Source: Forficula auricularia (lineage: Eukaryota > Arthropoda > Insecta > Dermaptera > Forficulidae). Taken from it: a stretch of 64,000 bases of DNA. The stretch lies in assembly GCA_024734495.1 (NCBI GenBank), contig JALMQS010000556.1:1-64000 (forward strand), written 5' to 3'. The notes below the pieces were generated by a model. That model was not told the DNA's origin and ran no database searches. It saw nothing but the letters and a program-made list of their open reading frames with translations. Of this stretch, positions 31,790-44,993 are shown one piece after another; the first letter of the stretch is position 1; every line of letters begins with the position of its first letter. A program made the translations under genes and the position numbers.

Positions 31790-34700
31790 TTGTCAGAGTT
31801 ATATCAAAGAGTCTTTTTGTTGTTTTATTATTGTTATATGATATTCATAAACGTTTTTGCTTTTACTCAAAGATGAAACAATTCCCCAAGTACGTGGGGA
31901 GAGGAGTGTTTTGTTGTATACCTACCACTGACCCGTAAACATTCCAAGACATAACAATCTCAAACAAAATGAAAAACAAACAACAACAACATAATACTTG
32001 TCCCATGGGATCTTGTTACTGTCGTTATTAAAATATTTTCATGGCTAATTATAACACTGAAAGTTTTTTGGTTGCTCCTGCTGCTGCTGTTGTTGTTGTC
32101 GTAAGTTGTTTATTTATTGAAATTTTTTAGGGGTAGTATAGGAACGACAAAGTTTGTGCTCTTGTATTCAATAACGTTTTCATTATAAAACTTTGTTGTA
32201 TAGGTGTTTCCTTTGGGCGGGTGACTGGAACAGTTTGGAATCATGACAAGCCAGCCAAACAACAAATTTATTTATACATTTTATAATGAGATTATTTTTT
32301 TCCTCATCCGAATTCTTATCTTTATTTTATTTGATTTGCATTTATGCTTGAAAAAAATAATACTATAATGAAGCTGTTCATCTACGAGAAATTCAAAACT
32401 TCTCTTGATCAATTTCTCTTTCTTTTCGGAATTTCAAGGGTCTTCCGAGATCCTTCCGGCTGCATCTTCTGGGTAGTTACTTCTTCTTAATCTTTTAAAT
32501 AGACACACGTGTCTCTTTATCCAATTTGTTTCAGCCTTCGGGGTCGTAGCTATCCTTCCATCTTTTCTTTGGTCTGCCCCTGCTTCTATACCCCTGTACG
32601 GTTATGCAGAATAATCTTCGGGAGATGAGTATTTTAATCGTATTAAAATAAATAAATAAAAGACGTTTCAACCAGTTCATTTATTATCATTATCAGAGGC
32701 CATATTGGAAGCAAAAAAGCAAAATTGAGTTAGAGTTTTCGATAAAATCGTGATGTTTACTTTCGGCTGTAAGAAGTTGATTGTTTAGTTATCTATTGAT
32801 CGTGATAATGAAATTTAGGCCAATTGAATGATTTATATTTTCTTAAAATAATTGTTTGATCATTATTTCAAAAAATCTTACCAAAAACTATAACAGCGAA
32901 AAAAGTTTCAGGTTCTCTTAGTACTTCACTCTTCAAGAACCAGATCAGGAAGATGATGCACCCTAGATCCTCTAATGACAAGGAATCTAGAAATATAGCA
33001 GTAATGTCAATGCCCATCCTTTAAAGACGATTATATTAAACAAAGGCTTATTATTGTTGTTATTACAGATGAAAATTGCCCGTAAGACTTCAAAAAGAGA
33101 GTAAAAGAAGAAGGCACTTTAGTGTACATATATATATGTAAATAAATAATATAACATTTTAATTATCCAGACGCTGTTTTTAACCTTCTCTCTCGTTTGA
33201 GTCCATTAAGTTAATTCGATTTCTCAAAGTATCTAGAAATTAAATATCAAAGATTTACTTTATTTCTCTAATTAATCAAAACTCATTGCTCTTTCTTTAA
33301 TGAAATAACTTTCTCTAGATTCATGGAAGTGAATATTCTTGTGATTTCGTTCTCTAAAACATTTATTTGGTGTTTTAAGTTTATTGTTGGGGCAAATGGA
33401 GTAAGTGGGGTGAGTGTGGACATACAAATGAAATTCGTTCCTATATTTGTTTCGTATTTGACTATCAGTTGCTACTCTGTTGATTTATTCCAGTCGGCTA
33501 TTTACCTTGGATGATTGTATAAAATTTAAACAGAAAACAAATTAATGGATGAAATGAATTACGAATCCTTCAAAAGGATTAGAAGTTCCCAACAGTGCAG
33601 AATAATAAGTTTCTGTGTGATTTTTCATTTTCAAAGTTTTCGTTATATATTATATTTGCCCATCTTTTTACTTTAATAAATGCGAAACATGGGTAAAATA
33701 TTGTGTATATTCTACATTATAACCTTATTTTACATAATTAGTTGAAAAAATTAACAAAGAAGTACAGTTAGCATACCTAACAAATTGTAAATGTTGTCTA
33801 CATACTTATTTCATCCAGGATTGAAAAACGGTAAAAGTTGGTTATTGAAATTCTTTAGGTTAATCACTTTGCAAAAACAATGAAATAATAAATAGAAACA
33901 CACGAAATATCACTTAAACTTTCACTTGATATTAGGTATCTTCAATTGTTGAAGCTGTCTTACGGCTAATCCGAACAAATTGAAATCCGAACAGGCTATA
34001 GCCCCAATTAGTTCGGATTTGAGGGGTTTCACTGTACTTCACATTTCCTATATTATTACATGATATAGAAAATATATATGTGAAAGTAAATATTATGTCA
34101 TTATGGATTGTGAGGTATTTCATTATGTAAAATAAAGCTGATTTTTTTTTTAATTTAATTCACTTAAAAATATGGAAGTGGGCGTTTTTACCAGATTGTT
34201 TTGTCAATCCACTGATCTTAAAGTTATGAAAAAATTATAAAAATACATCCTAAATCTCCGTATTAAAGACGAATAAGAACGAATTTGGATCTCAAGGATT
34301 TTTGAAGGTTATAATAGAGTAAGGACCCTTTAGCATATATGTCCAACTTATTCATCAAAGAAAAGGTCGGAACTATAGCCTTCTAAAAAATTTGGGGCTA
34401 GGAGAAACAATTACTCTTGTAAGGCCTGAAGATCACATATTAAATTTAAAAAATAAAATATTTCATTATCTAAATGAAGTATCAACTTTTTTAGAAATTA
34501 CTTTAATATTTAACTTTTTTCCTTATACTTAATAATATTTTTAAGTAGCAAAGAGGTGGGTTTGATTAATAGGGTTCACGAGGGGGGGGGATTCCCCCGT
34601 TCGTTCCACTTCGGAGTTTGAGAAGAGTTTTCTACACTTGACCGTCGAATAGGAAACTTCTTTAAAAGTCTTTAAGATGCTATTACGGTAATTAGAATTT

Positions 34701-35029
34701 CATTTAGTCTACAAAATTGAAATTAATTATCATTTTACAAGATTTATAGTCTAACTCTACTTAGAAACTTGAAAGTATTTGGGTCAAAAAAACATACCTT
34801 TATTTATGAACGATCTTTGATATTTGAAATGCTACAACTTAATGCGCAAATAAATAAACTATGCATCTATCATGGCATATGATTTTTCTTTCAATTTCTA
34901 TACAAATTTGTCAAAAAGTCTTCCTCTCTTTGGACTCATTAGCAATTAATAATATATCCTTTTAATTATGAGATTATTCTATTAGAAATATCAGCTTTCT
35001 TAGATTTTTGTTTGAAAATATTTTTACCC
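31790..35029. other. Unassigned; possibly single-copy host sequence
   Basis: No gene is supported. Around 31960-32110 the sequence has CAA/CTG/TTG trinucleotide runs and a more balanced composition, and 32500-32640 is also less AT-rich. The minus strand at 32662-32696 carries a weak fold-back motif (CTGATAA...TGAAACGTC). At about 33970-34036 there is a single end of a pogo/Tigger-like element, with CAGTGAAACCCCTCAAATCC on the minus strand next to TA. Confidence 0.3.
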
Positions 35030-35900
35030 ACCCCCTCCTCTTTTTGGTCATTATCAATTTCACATAGTGAGCCAATTTCATAAGGTTATATAGGGGTCAT
35101 ATGCGATTTTTCGTGCAAATCGATCAAAGGGTTATATTGATATTTTTTGGCCCCCGATAAAAATAATAACTCACCTTTTTTTCTTATAGGTTCATTTTAC
35201 AGTAAATTTGATTTTTCTTTTTTTATTTGATCTATGGAGAGTTATGAGGTGTTTCGGAAATTTTTTTTACTGGATATTGTGTAAAAAAATGAGAAAAACT
35301 GATGTTGTTACTATTTGTGTATTTTCTATGATGTACAATTTGGACCAAAAAGTTTCGGGATTTATGGCCACCCTTTCTCAGCACCTGTTAATTCACACAA
35401 TGATTTTTAAATATAATGTTTCAAGGCCCAAAAAACAGATTAGAGCCTTTATTAATTTACATATTTTTTCGGGCTTTTTTTCTTTTTTTAGTTTGACAAT
35501 TTTATAATTTAATTTTTTAATTTCGCCCCCCCTTAATTTTTCGTTCGATTCTAACTAAAATTTAATCAGCTCCTAATCTCAATGCACCAAAAATACATGT
35601 GAAATTTTGTTTTCATATTTACACTAGTTTTTGATCTAGAGCGTCCACAAAAATTTGGTAACGTACTAAAAAACATTTTGGAAAAATTATTAAAATATCT
35701 CGTAAAATATAATTTATTTGATGTTCACTCATTAGAGCTTATTTGTAGACAAAATTGCCATGGTTTTGCTCAATTTTTTGAATGAAAATATCTTCAGCCG
35801 TTTTTGAGGTATTTAGAAAAAACTAAGCAAAAAAACAACACTTTTTTCATGCTCGATTACAATAGATACCTGACCATACGCTGTATGGAAAAGTAAAAAC
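35030..35900. repeat. Dispersed repeat family, copy B
   Basis: It matches copy A (8870-9560) over TAGGTTCATTTTA, a C-run, TTAATTTT, AATCAGCTCCTAATCTCAAT, GGTAACGTAC, ATATCTCG, GCCATGGTTTTGCTCAATTT and CATGCTCGATTACAATA. About 230 bases at 35230-35460 are absent from copy A, and they contain a chance 99-codon frame. It is non-coding. Confidence 0.6.
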
Positions 35901-38900
35901 ATTCGAAAATATTAAAATGATTTTCAAAAATAGTACTCAATCGGGATCCAACTCGAAAAAGTCATCCATATCATCTATTCACTAAGTCTCAGTAAGAAAA
36001 TTATAAATATAAATTAAATTTAAAAAATATGTTTTTTTTTTTATTAATTTCTTGATTGATTGAAAGTGAATGAAAGTAAAATATAGAGCCCCAAAAGCTG
36101 GTTAAAAAAAGAACCATATATTTATTTGATTATTCATTAATTCTATAATTATTTTTTATCTTTAGAAAGATGAGGGAGAAGGGTTTCTACACCATTGCAA
36201 AACCATTTAAAAAAATGGAAATTTAATGATAATTAGATTTTAGATGGCTTGATATGTGCAGATAAAAATATATATTTTCTTAATTCATTAAGGTATTCTA
36301 ATATATTTAATTTACTTACTTTTCTAAAAACGTTACTTAAAATCTTTTTCGAAGAACAGATGGCCCATCTAAGTGACGATTAGGAGGGATCTAAGACAAC
36401 TCAAAACAAAGTATTAGTACAAACTTCTACTTTCAAAGGACAAAATAATTGCCTTATAAAGTAGAAGTACACACCTATATAGGAGGCTTTGATAATATAT
36501 AATAATTGTAATAGTAAAAATTTATTACAATTTTTCCTCCAAATAAATTCTGAGTCCAAATGGCAGATCCTTTGAATCAAAATATCTCATTATTTGAGTA
36601 CAAATAAATCTGATTTGAACTTTTTAATAAAACCAGAATCACTGAAGTCCGAGGATCAGTCAGCTCCAAAACAAATTCTCATAATTCGAATTTGAAAACG
36701 ACGATTTGAACTTTTTGAGGCTGGAAATCGCGTTACGCGGTACCCGACCAGTGAGAAAATGAATTTGATTTTTAGACCCATTAGAGAAGCCTTAGAGCTA
36801 AACTTAAATCTAGAGGAGTTGTCCAACAGAGGCCCAAGATGGGAAATAGCAAAATGTAATTGCTACTAATGGAGCCACAAAGAGAGCCTACAGGCTTCGG
36901 GCGATAAGACTCTCATCCAATCGATAATGATTCCTCAAAGCATGCATTTCTTTATTATTAATTACTTTAATTATATCCCAAGATATTTACATTTATTATT
37001 TCTAATTATAGTAATAATATTAATTTAATATTTTTTTAATAAGTGTAATTACCAAAAAATATTTATAGAACTTTGAAGCGATCTTGAGAGAAATAAATAT
37101 AAGACTTGACTCTTCGAATGAAATAAAAATAAACAATGACAAAAAATTTCTCAACCAGTCTTTCATCTGAACAGACAATCATCAATAAATAAATAAGTAA
37201 AGAATTGAATTATTTGAGTTAAGTGATATAGTTAATTTAAATATTTTTATATCTCCACCGCGAAATCAGAACCTTTAGTGATATTGAAATTTTGAAAAGT
37301 ACTAACGTTTCTTAAAAACTCAAAAAGTCTATTGTTTTGATTTGTTAATTAGTAGGTAATCTATTTAATGTATTGTATTTATCCTGAATTAGCAAAAAAA
37401 AAATTATCTTTTCAAAAATTAATATTGTTTTGATTAAAGAGAAATCATTAATAAAAGTTATATATTTTGTAGGTACTTAAGTTCGGAGGTTTTTTGATTT
37501 AATGTGGAGATATTTAATTTACTCTGAGAAATCAAAACGTTGGATCGGTCTATCAGTTATTTATTCAATATTTGTATTTGTATATTATATTTTTATTATA
37601 AGTTTTCATCAGTTATTGGCATTGGCGCCCCCAATAGCCTTTGCATATTGCATTGAAATTAATATATTTGTATATTTTAATAAGGTATCTAGCCTATGGT
37701 TTAAGAGTTGTGAGTTAATTTTTTTAAAGAGTGTTTTACATAATATGCGAAAATGTAATCCCTTCAATTTGGGATAATATACTCACAACTCAACCCTGAC
37801 CATAGCTAATGTACAAAAGTTGATGATGAGTCCCACGGTGGTCGAGGGCTGCGTCACTGAAAGAGGGTCTCTTCAGCACATTAAACGCAACGTTATAATT
37901 TAAGAAAGAACGATCTATGAACGAGATAGATCGTCCTTCCTGAATAGAACTAGCAACGAGCCCTAACACTCTTACTTTGCGAAGCGCAGAACAAACAAAC
38001 CTCATTCTTGGGGAGCCTCGGAGAACCTAAATGCTGATGTGGAACTGAAATTCCTAATTTGATTTTCATCTATTAAATTCTCAAAAGGAGAATTTAAAAT
38101 TTTGAAAAGAGAATCGTATTTCATTTTAATATTCAAAAGAGGAAGGGTTGTTTTTTATTTAGAAATAAGTAGGGGTGAATATTAAAACTTAAATACATTC
38201 TATATAGATTTAGCCGAAATAAATTCAACTCACCTATAGATTCTACATTTTCGATAATATTTAAATTTATTACTTTATTTTTTCAATTGGAAAAATATAA
38301 TTTTATTTCTATATTTGATTAAACAAAAGAGGAATTTGAGTTTTTACTTTATTATAATATTGTTTTATTATGCATTTGATACCTGTGGAGAGAAAAATTA
38401 ATCGGGTAATATTGAAATAAAATATATTTTTATTTTTCTAAGCTACTTTATGAAAATTTTTTGAAGAATTATAAAATTTAATAAAATTTATTGAATTATT
38501 TATTATTTAATTTTTTTTTATATTATTTATTGGCATCGGGCACAAACCCATTTTGCCAGCCAATATATATTTAAAAATTAAATCTTTAGCAAATCTTTAA
38601 GACTATTCTAATTCTGTAATTTTATTTTTTTTATTAGTAAATTATCATAATAGAATAAATTTGCTCAACTATGTTTTTATATTAAATCTACTAAGAGAAA
38701 AATGGAGTAGGGCAAAAAGAAAAACCTGAAAGGGGAAACATCCTATACGTCCTACTGCTAAACTTCAAGTAACTAAACTGAATAACAAATTAAACAAGTC
38801 TAACTAAATTTGGAAATTGACACCCCAAAATCTACTGCGGCAATGCATAAGTAAATACCTCGTTATTTGGTACAGATGGGTACAGGTATAGAAGTGATGC

Positions 38901-41475
38901 TCGATGCTTTATAGATACAGCATGACTTTGGTGAAAAAATTTGAAGATCTCTTTGAAGATCAGAGCTGGTGATCTCGCTGGTGCTATATTGAGAAATGAT
39001 TTATTCAAAATTTAAAAGAATTAATCAAATTTTAGGATATGATAAAATACTTTATTTTGTGCTAATAAAATGGATATAATGAGAGGATTTGATAAAATGA
39101 AAAATTAAATTAAAATGTTTAATTAAAAAAAGTCGAAATTTTTTTTGTTAACTTAGAAACTTAGAAAGTTTTATTTTCAGACTCATCATCAAGGCCCTTT
39201 GCTCTCCAAATGACTTGAAATGATAAAATAATTAAATTAAATCCATGAAATTTTTGGATTGAAAATTAATTACAAAAGTATTCGACGCTGAATTCAAATG
39301 AAAATATAATAGAGAAATTTCAAAAAACTGGTTCTCAAAATTTATGAAATTATTTAAAATTAAAAAGGAGTATTCGATACTGAATTTCGAATGGAAAATA
39401 TATCAGAAATGAGTACCTTATTTTATTTGTAAAAAGTTGGATAATTATATTTCTATTTATTAAGAATTGATTTACTATATTAGAATAAAAACCAATTAAT
39501 ATTCTATACCATTAATAGGCTATAATAATAATACCTATCAATTAATTGTAAGAAAACTATAAAAAATTAAAAAAATAAAATCATAAAATAAAAAGAATTT
39601 GGGCATTTGATTAAATTTTAAGAAATGTATGTTTTCAAAAATAAAATGGGAAAATGTGTGTCGAAACATTTGAAATTCATCAAATGTTTCAGTTAAAAAA
39701 AATGAATTTATTTTAATTTATATAATTGAGAATATCATTATTTGTAGTAGGTACTTAAAATTATAAGACTCGGTACGCTTTCAACAAATTTTAATGAATT
39801 GGAATTTCTATCTTGAACCACGAAAATTCAAGATAGAAAATTCAAATTTGGCATAGAATTGTAGTTTATTAAAAAAAAGATATATTCCGAATTTGAGGTC
39901 CTCGGCTTTAAACGTTCCTTCATATATAATGATTAATTTATTTTTTTAATGAATTTTTCGCATATTTCAAAAGAAAGTCCTACAGCTAGAATGTCCTAAA
40001 TCTAATCATCAATACGACTTAGAAATAAAAATGTTTTGATCGATCTTTTAAAGCAAGATATTCATCTCGAGACTACTGCAATTGAAGCTATTGGAGTCTG
40101 CTGAGTCTTAATTCTGGACCAAGGGAGAGAAAAAGATATGATCCATTTAGCTATAATCCAGCATCATTTCGCGTTTAGCCCGCAATTACTCTTAGTTTGC
40201 CCTAAGAAACGGTTTGTCATTGCCGTTACTCATTTCATGACCCCTGCCCTTTGGGTGGGGGCTCTTACCTCCCCTTGGTTACGCCTCTGTTTACAACAAT
40301 GTTCTTATTTATTTTATTTTAATCATTTTTTAATATTTTAGTGTGAAAATTTTGAAAAAACCTCAACTTTTTATTCCAATTTGTTTATACCAATAAATAA
40401 CTATAATTTTATGATTTTTTTATACTTTGGAGCTCTTTCAAAAAATTTGAGTACTTGTGATTTAATAAAAATTATGGCTAGGAGCTCAAAAAATTATGAT
40501 TCCAAATAAATAATTCCCGTTTTTTTTTTGTTTTTTTTTTTTTGAATTTTGAATTTTGTCTTAACCATCAACATAAACTAATCAATCCAAAGGCTACTTT
40601 GACACAATCAGTTGTAACTTTACTAAATAAAAGTAAAAATAATAATTTCGAAAATGTCCTATTTCGTGACCTGATTCACACAATCTTTTGCAATTATTTA
40701 TTCATCACGAAAGAAGAATTTTTCTTCATTTCCAGATAACAGATCAAACTGATGGTTAATATTTAATCAAACATTTCCCCTATGCATATTTGTTTTGTCT
40801 GTTTCTCGTTTCCAGAAAACAAATAAACAAAAAGTTCTTAAATCAAAAAGATGAAAGAAATATAGATAAAAAATACATCAAGCGTTTTGTATTATTATTC
40901 TTATTGAAACAGACCGAATATTTAATCGTTTGGAGCAATCAAATCTTTTTCCGATGATATATCATGTTTTTGAATAAATTACTAAATAACTAGGTACTTA
41001 TTCTTAGATACTTCTTATATACCTACAGTACTTATTTATTTTTTAAGCCTACTATGGCTTTATATTTTTTATTTATAGTAAGTAATTTTTTCTTCTAAAT
41101 TGAATCTGACCAATTTTAGCAAAATATTAATAAATGTGAATGCACGTGATTTAATTTTCAAAATTTTACAAAAAAAATCTTAAAAATTGCTCAAATTTCT
41201 GAAATGTTTATAAATTCGTAGAACTATTAACTCGGTATTCATAAAAGTTACAGCCAAACTATCTATTGATTAACGAATAAGGATTTTAGATTCTACTAAA
41301 TTTAATTTTGATAATAATTCCAAAATTAAAATATGGTTAAATTTTTGAACATTTTTTTGAATTGCTATTATTTGAGAAATCATAAAATATAATACATATA
41401 TTAAAGTTATTAAAATATTTACTGGAATATTACATTGGAATTTTATATTAATCTAATTAAATACCATTAAATAAT
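35901..41475. other. Unassigned, very AT-rich
   Basis: No supported gene in this 5.5 kb. Less AT-rich islands lie at 36640-36910, 37790-38040 and 40080-40290. The last ends in CTTGGTTACGCCTCTG, the complement of a common DNA-transposon terminus, with no partner end found. A 91-codon hydrophobic frame at 37502-37777 is probably compositional. A weak fold-back motif is at 39180-39205. Confidence 0.3.
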
Positions 41476-42994
41476 TTAATGGTTGAAATTTTTAATAATT
41501 AATTATGAACTTGAACAAACAATACACTATATCTACGACGTTTCGATCAGCTTTTCTGTAATCGTTCTGAAGTATGAGCACCCGGTCCTATTTTAGGATA
41601 GTTCAATTTGCTATATATAAGGTCGACTTCAAAATTTTAGGAGGATCTTTAAATTTTCAAATTATTATCCTTTATTTCAAATTTTTCTATAGAAAACATT
41701 TTTTTGTTTTGTTTATTGGTTCTCGAAATGAAATAAAATTGTTGCATAGTTTTAAAGGACAATTAAAATGAATGATCTTTCCGAAAAGAGTGGATAGAAG
41801 GTTTCAAGTCCCTGCCTGGTATATTTTCCAGCTCAACCATATCAAAAACAAGTCGAGACTAGTTTTAGTAGAATAAAAATTGTTCTCGCTGAGGAACTAT
41901 TAAAATAATAATAATACAAAAAAGGAATAAATAAAGATGATACGAGAATCTTTAGACTAATCCATTTTTAAGAACTCTCAATATATAAGATAGGAAATAA
42001 CTATGAGTGCTATAGAAAAGTCATAGCTTACTTAGCGGCTGTCTATAAATTAAGTCACAATAATTTCAAGATTTTTAGACCTCCTCCCCATGTGATACAT
42101 TCTGTCATATTTTCATTGTATTGTGACTTTAGACTATCACTTTTATACCCTATTATTTAATAATTGTAGAAATTTAATTGTTTTGCTAAAAATTGCTTGT
42201 TTACAATTTTTTGCCTAGATTTATTTTTCCAACATTTTCAGGTTGGAATAATAATAACGTGAAATCTTAAAAAATATATTTTAAAATTCTTTAATTTGAC
42301 TTTTGTGAGATCCCAATTTTTAAGATCCCCGGGCTCCCCTGTCACATTTTGTCACAAATCTGAGATGCCCCTTCCCTCCTTCCTGTGTGACATAATTTAT
42401 GGACAGCCCATACATAATTTATGGACAGCCCCTTATACCATAATTTATGGACAGCCCCTTATACTAATAGAATTAGAAGAAATTTAAGATTTTCTTATAG
42501 GACTGACTGATTCATCGCGGAATGAATCTCAGAGACGGTGGAGTTTAAGTCATAAGTTGAAATTTCTGACTCCTACCCTCACTCTCACAAAGCAGAATCC
42601 GTTTGGGGCGAAGGTCACAAAATAAATTTAAAAAAATCTATTGTTAAATTTTAAAAATAACGAAAAGAATGAATGATTCGATGAAATTTGCAAAAAAAAG
42701 CGAAGATAAAAATAAAAATAAATTAATAATTAATAATTAATAATTAAAAATAAAAATAAAATTTCAAAAAAAGAGAGATGCTTTGTAGACAGCATACCCT
42801 AGTTGAAAAATCACCAACCGCCACTGATATAACGTATATTGCCAATAAGCCTAAAATTCGGAGTGATAGCTCATATTTGAGAACGATTACAGAAAAGCTG
42901 ATCGAAATGTCGTAAATATATTGTATTATTTGTTCAAGTTCAATAAATAATTATATTTAATTATGTGTGATTTAAACAAGATTTCAACCTTTAA
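41476..42994. mobile_element. Composite fold-back carrying two nested elements
   Basis: The outer arms pair from TTAATGGTTGAAAT (41476) to ATTTCAACCTTTAA (about 42980). They include GAACTTGAACAAA, a TTTCGATCAGCTTTTCTGTA block and ATCGTTCT. The minus strand of the left arm reads GAT...ATC-GAAACGTCG, the fold-back motif form. Between the arms, 41630-42832 is a copy of the 5590-6325 sequence. That copy is in turn split by a Harbinger-like MITE at 42035-42458. The order of insertion can therefore be read: outer unit, inner repeat, MITE. Confidence 0.65.
42035..42458. mobile_element. PIF/Harbinger-like MITE
   Basis: The ends are CGGCTGTCTATAAATTAAGT on the left and, complemented, GGGGCTGTCCATAAATTATG on the right. 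The flanking TTA (42032-42034 and 42459-42461) is duplicated. The homologous site in the uninterrupted relative near 6010 has one TTA, giving an empty-site control. A 3-bp TWA duplication is the mark of PIF/Harbinger. The right end carries the terminal motif three times in tandem (42400-42458). It is non-coding. Confidence 0.7.
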
Positions 42995-43002
42995 TAGACT
43001 TA

Positions 43003-43211
43003 GGGGCCAGTTGTATGTCGGTTTAGATTAGTGTTGTAAGTTGACAAAGGGTAAATCCCCGGAATTCTCCTTGTGCCTAGGGGATGATCAAATCAGATGA
43101 AAGTGCGTGTCATCTGATTGGCCATCAGGTCGGGCACAAAGGAAATTCTAAAATTTTACCCTTTGTCAACTTTTACAAAGAATTTACCAACCGACATACT
43201 AACTGGCCCTA
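43003..43211. mobile_element. MITE with GGGCCAGTT termini
   Basis: GGGGCCAGTTGTATGTCGG on the left matches the complement of the right end, AGGGCCAGTTAGTATGTCGG. Pairing continues through GTTGACAAAGGGTAAA and AATTTCC to CTTTGTGCC near the centre. It is about 209 bases and non-coding. The boundary is blurred because TTAGGG/CCCTAA flanks could be part of the repeat or of the target. Confidence 0.65.
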
Positions 43212-44320
43212 AATCACAAAAATACAATCTTTAAAAGCAACATTAAATAATTTAGTATAAAAATATTGTGTTTCTGAGTTTACTTAATTTACAAGAAATG
43301 CTATAAAAAGGAGAATTGAAAATGTAATTAGAAAAATACGAGGAAGTATTTTACTTCGAAGCTTGCACAATTGTTTTTTTGGAATTAGGTTTAATTCTCA
43401 AAGTGGTAAATACAACCCTCTTATTCTGATATGTAATAAAAATTATATAAATCAAGTTGGAATTAGTGAAAACCACCTTCTGATATTTATAATAAAATTT
43501 AATTCTACCTAGATACTATATAATATCGCCAAAATGAACTTTTTATACATTTATAATTGTTATAATAAATTAAATTATTAGCAGGAATTTATTCACAAAT
43601 TGATTCTAAAAATTATTCAAGCTAAAATTTAATAAATCATAATAGCTTTGTTTTAAATTTTCTTCTTTTGTAAATTTAAATTTGTGAATTATTCTAGGGG
43701 TTGAGGTGACCTCAGTACTATACAGAAAGACATTTGACCTCTTTATGCAATTATCTCTGTCTAAGAATGAAATTTATTATCCTATTAAAGTGTTTTATTT
43801 TTTTGATAATCAAAGAATTTAAGTCATATTTGTAAAATTTATCTTTTTCCTGATAAAAGCCGGAAGTAATCCCAGGATTCAGTCGTCCGCTTTTTCCCTT
43901 CCGATAACATGCGCAATTACATATTTACTGTTAAGGAAATTCAGGATGTTTTATAAAGAATCCATCATAGGAAGGAAAAGTTAAATACAGAAAAAAAAAA
44001 TATTTTCGATCACTTTAAATAATTCCCAGAAAATTAAGTTTCCTCATTATGATGAAATATAAGTACATGTTAAAGTTTCTCTCTCTTGCTGAGACTTAAA
44101 TATTATTTGGAATTGAATATGTTTGTATAAATAAGGCTTGAATTATACTATATAAGTAATACCTGCTTTGCAACTATTGAATATTAAAATCGATTCAAGT
44201 ACTAGATTAGAAGTAGTTTCCATGGACCTTAAAAAACCTGCTGCTCAAGAGTTAAGCTTTTGATCCATGTTGAAACATTCTAAATTGTATTTTTAAAGAT
44301 TTTATCATCAATTAGTGAAA
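43212..44320. other. Unassigned AT-rich sequence
   Basis: No supported gene was seen. Confidence 0.3.
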
Positions 44321-44323
44321 ACC

Positions 44324-44466
44324 GAGGGGTGAACCGCGATTGGAATTAGGTGTACACATCATTGGAATTATGTGGAATTATTTTGGAATTCAATAGATAA
44401 TGCCCCTTCTCTTCTACTTGGAAATGGAAGTAGGAGAACACGATATTATGTTGCGGTTCACCCCTC
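44324..44466. mobile_element. Short MITE with perfect 14-bp inverted ends
   Basis: GAGGGGTGAACCGC at 44324-44337 is perfectly inverted at 44453-44466. The interior is 115 bases and non-coding. A GGAATTA/TGGAATT phrase recurs three times just inside the left end. The superfamily is unknown. Confidence 0.55.
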
Positions 44467-44924
44467 AAAACATTTCTTGTTTTCCTCTATACATTCATTA
44501 TCTCCTTCACTAATTACACTGCCCAACAATGAAAATGCTTCGGGCTCAAAAATAGCTGATTCTTATGTATTTCCACCTGCTGAATTCAAAAATCACCATA
44601 AAGATTACCGATTAGCTCTTGTTTTGGAGATATAATGGACCAAAACGGTGAAAAAGAACTGATTTTGACCTATTTTCGAGTTCCGTTAGATATTAAACAA
44701 CAATATTTGAGATCACAATATTTTGTTGAACTAATAGAAAACAGCTTCCTCTTGGATTTACAAATTACCACTTGTTTGTAGCTCAATTAGAACTCGAGTT
44801 ATAACTAAAAAACTAAAACTACGTGATTATAAAGGATAATAAACATTAATAAAGTAAAGGGAGTGTAGTTTCAGAGTGAATGAAATAAAACTCAAAGAGG
44901 TGTATACAATCTCAATATATTTCG

Positions 44925-44993
44925 GATTATTAGTCCATCATCAGGAGTTTACAGGTTAAAAACTAATCTGTAAATTCCTGATGGACTAATAAC
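44925..44993. repeat. Short palindrome with hammerhead-like motif
   Basis: GATTATTAGTCCATCATCAGGA on the left pairs with TCCTGATGGACTAATAA on the right. On the minus strand the left half reads CTGATGA - TGGA...TCC - GAAA. This is the same grammar as the larger fold-backs but reduced to 69 bases. Confidence 0.6.

Noticed and set aside
33970..34036. Complete pogo/Tigger element
   Set aside because: Only one terminus next to TA was visible; the other end and any transposase are missing.
37502..37777. 91-codon hydrophobic frame resembling a small membrane protein
   Set aside because: T-rich sequence gives Phe/Ile/Leu-rich products by chance; no start context, homolog or neighbour gene.
40260..40292. 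Complete DNA transposon ending in CTTGGTTACGCCTCTG
   Set aside because: Only one end was found; no matching left end or target duplication nearby.
44372..44635. 87-codon frame
   Set aside because: It crosses the right inverted end of a short MITE, so its protein-like look is accidental.
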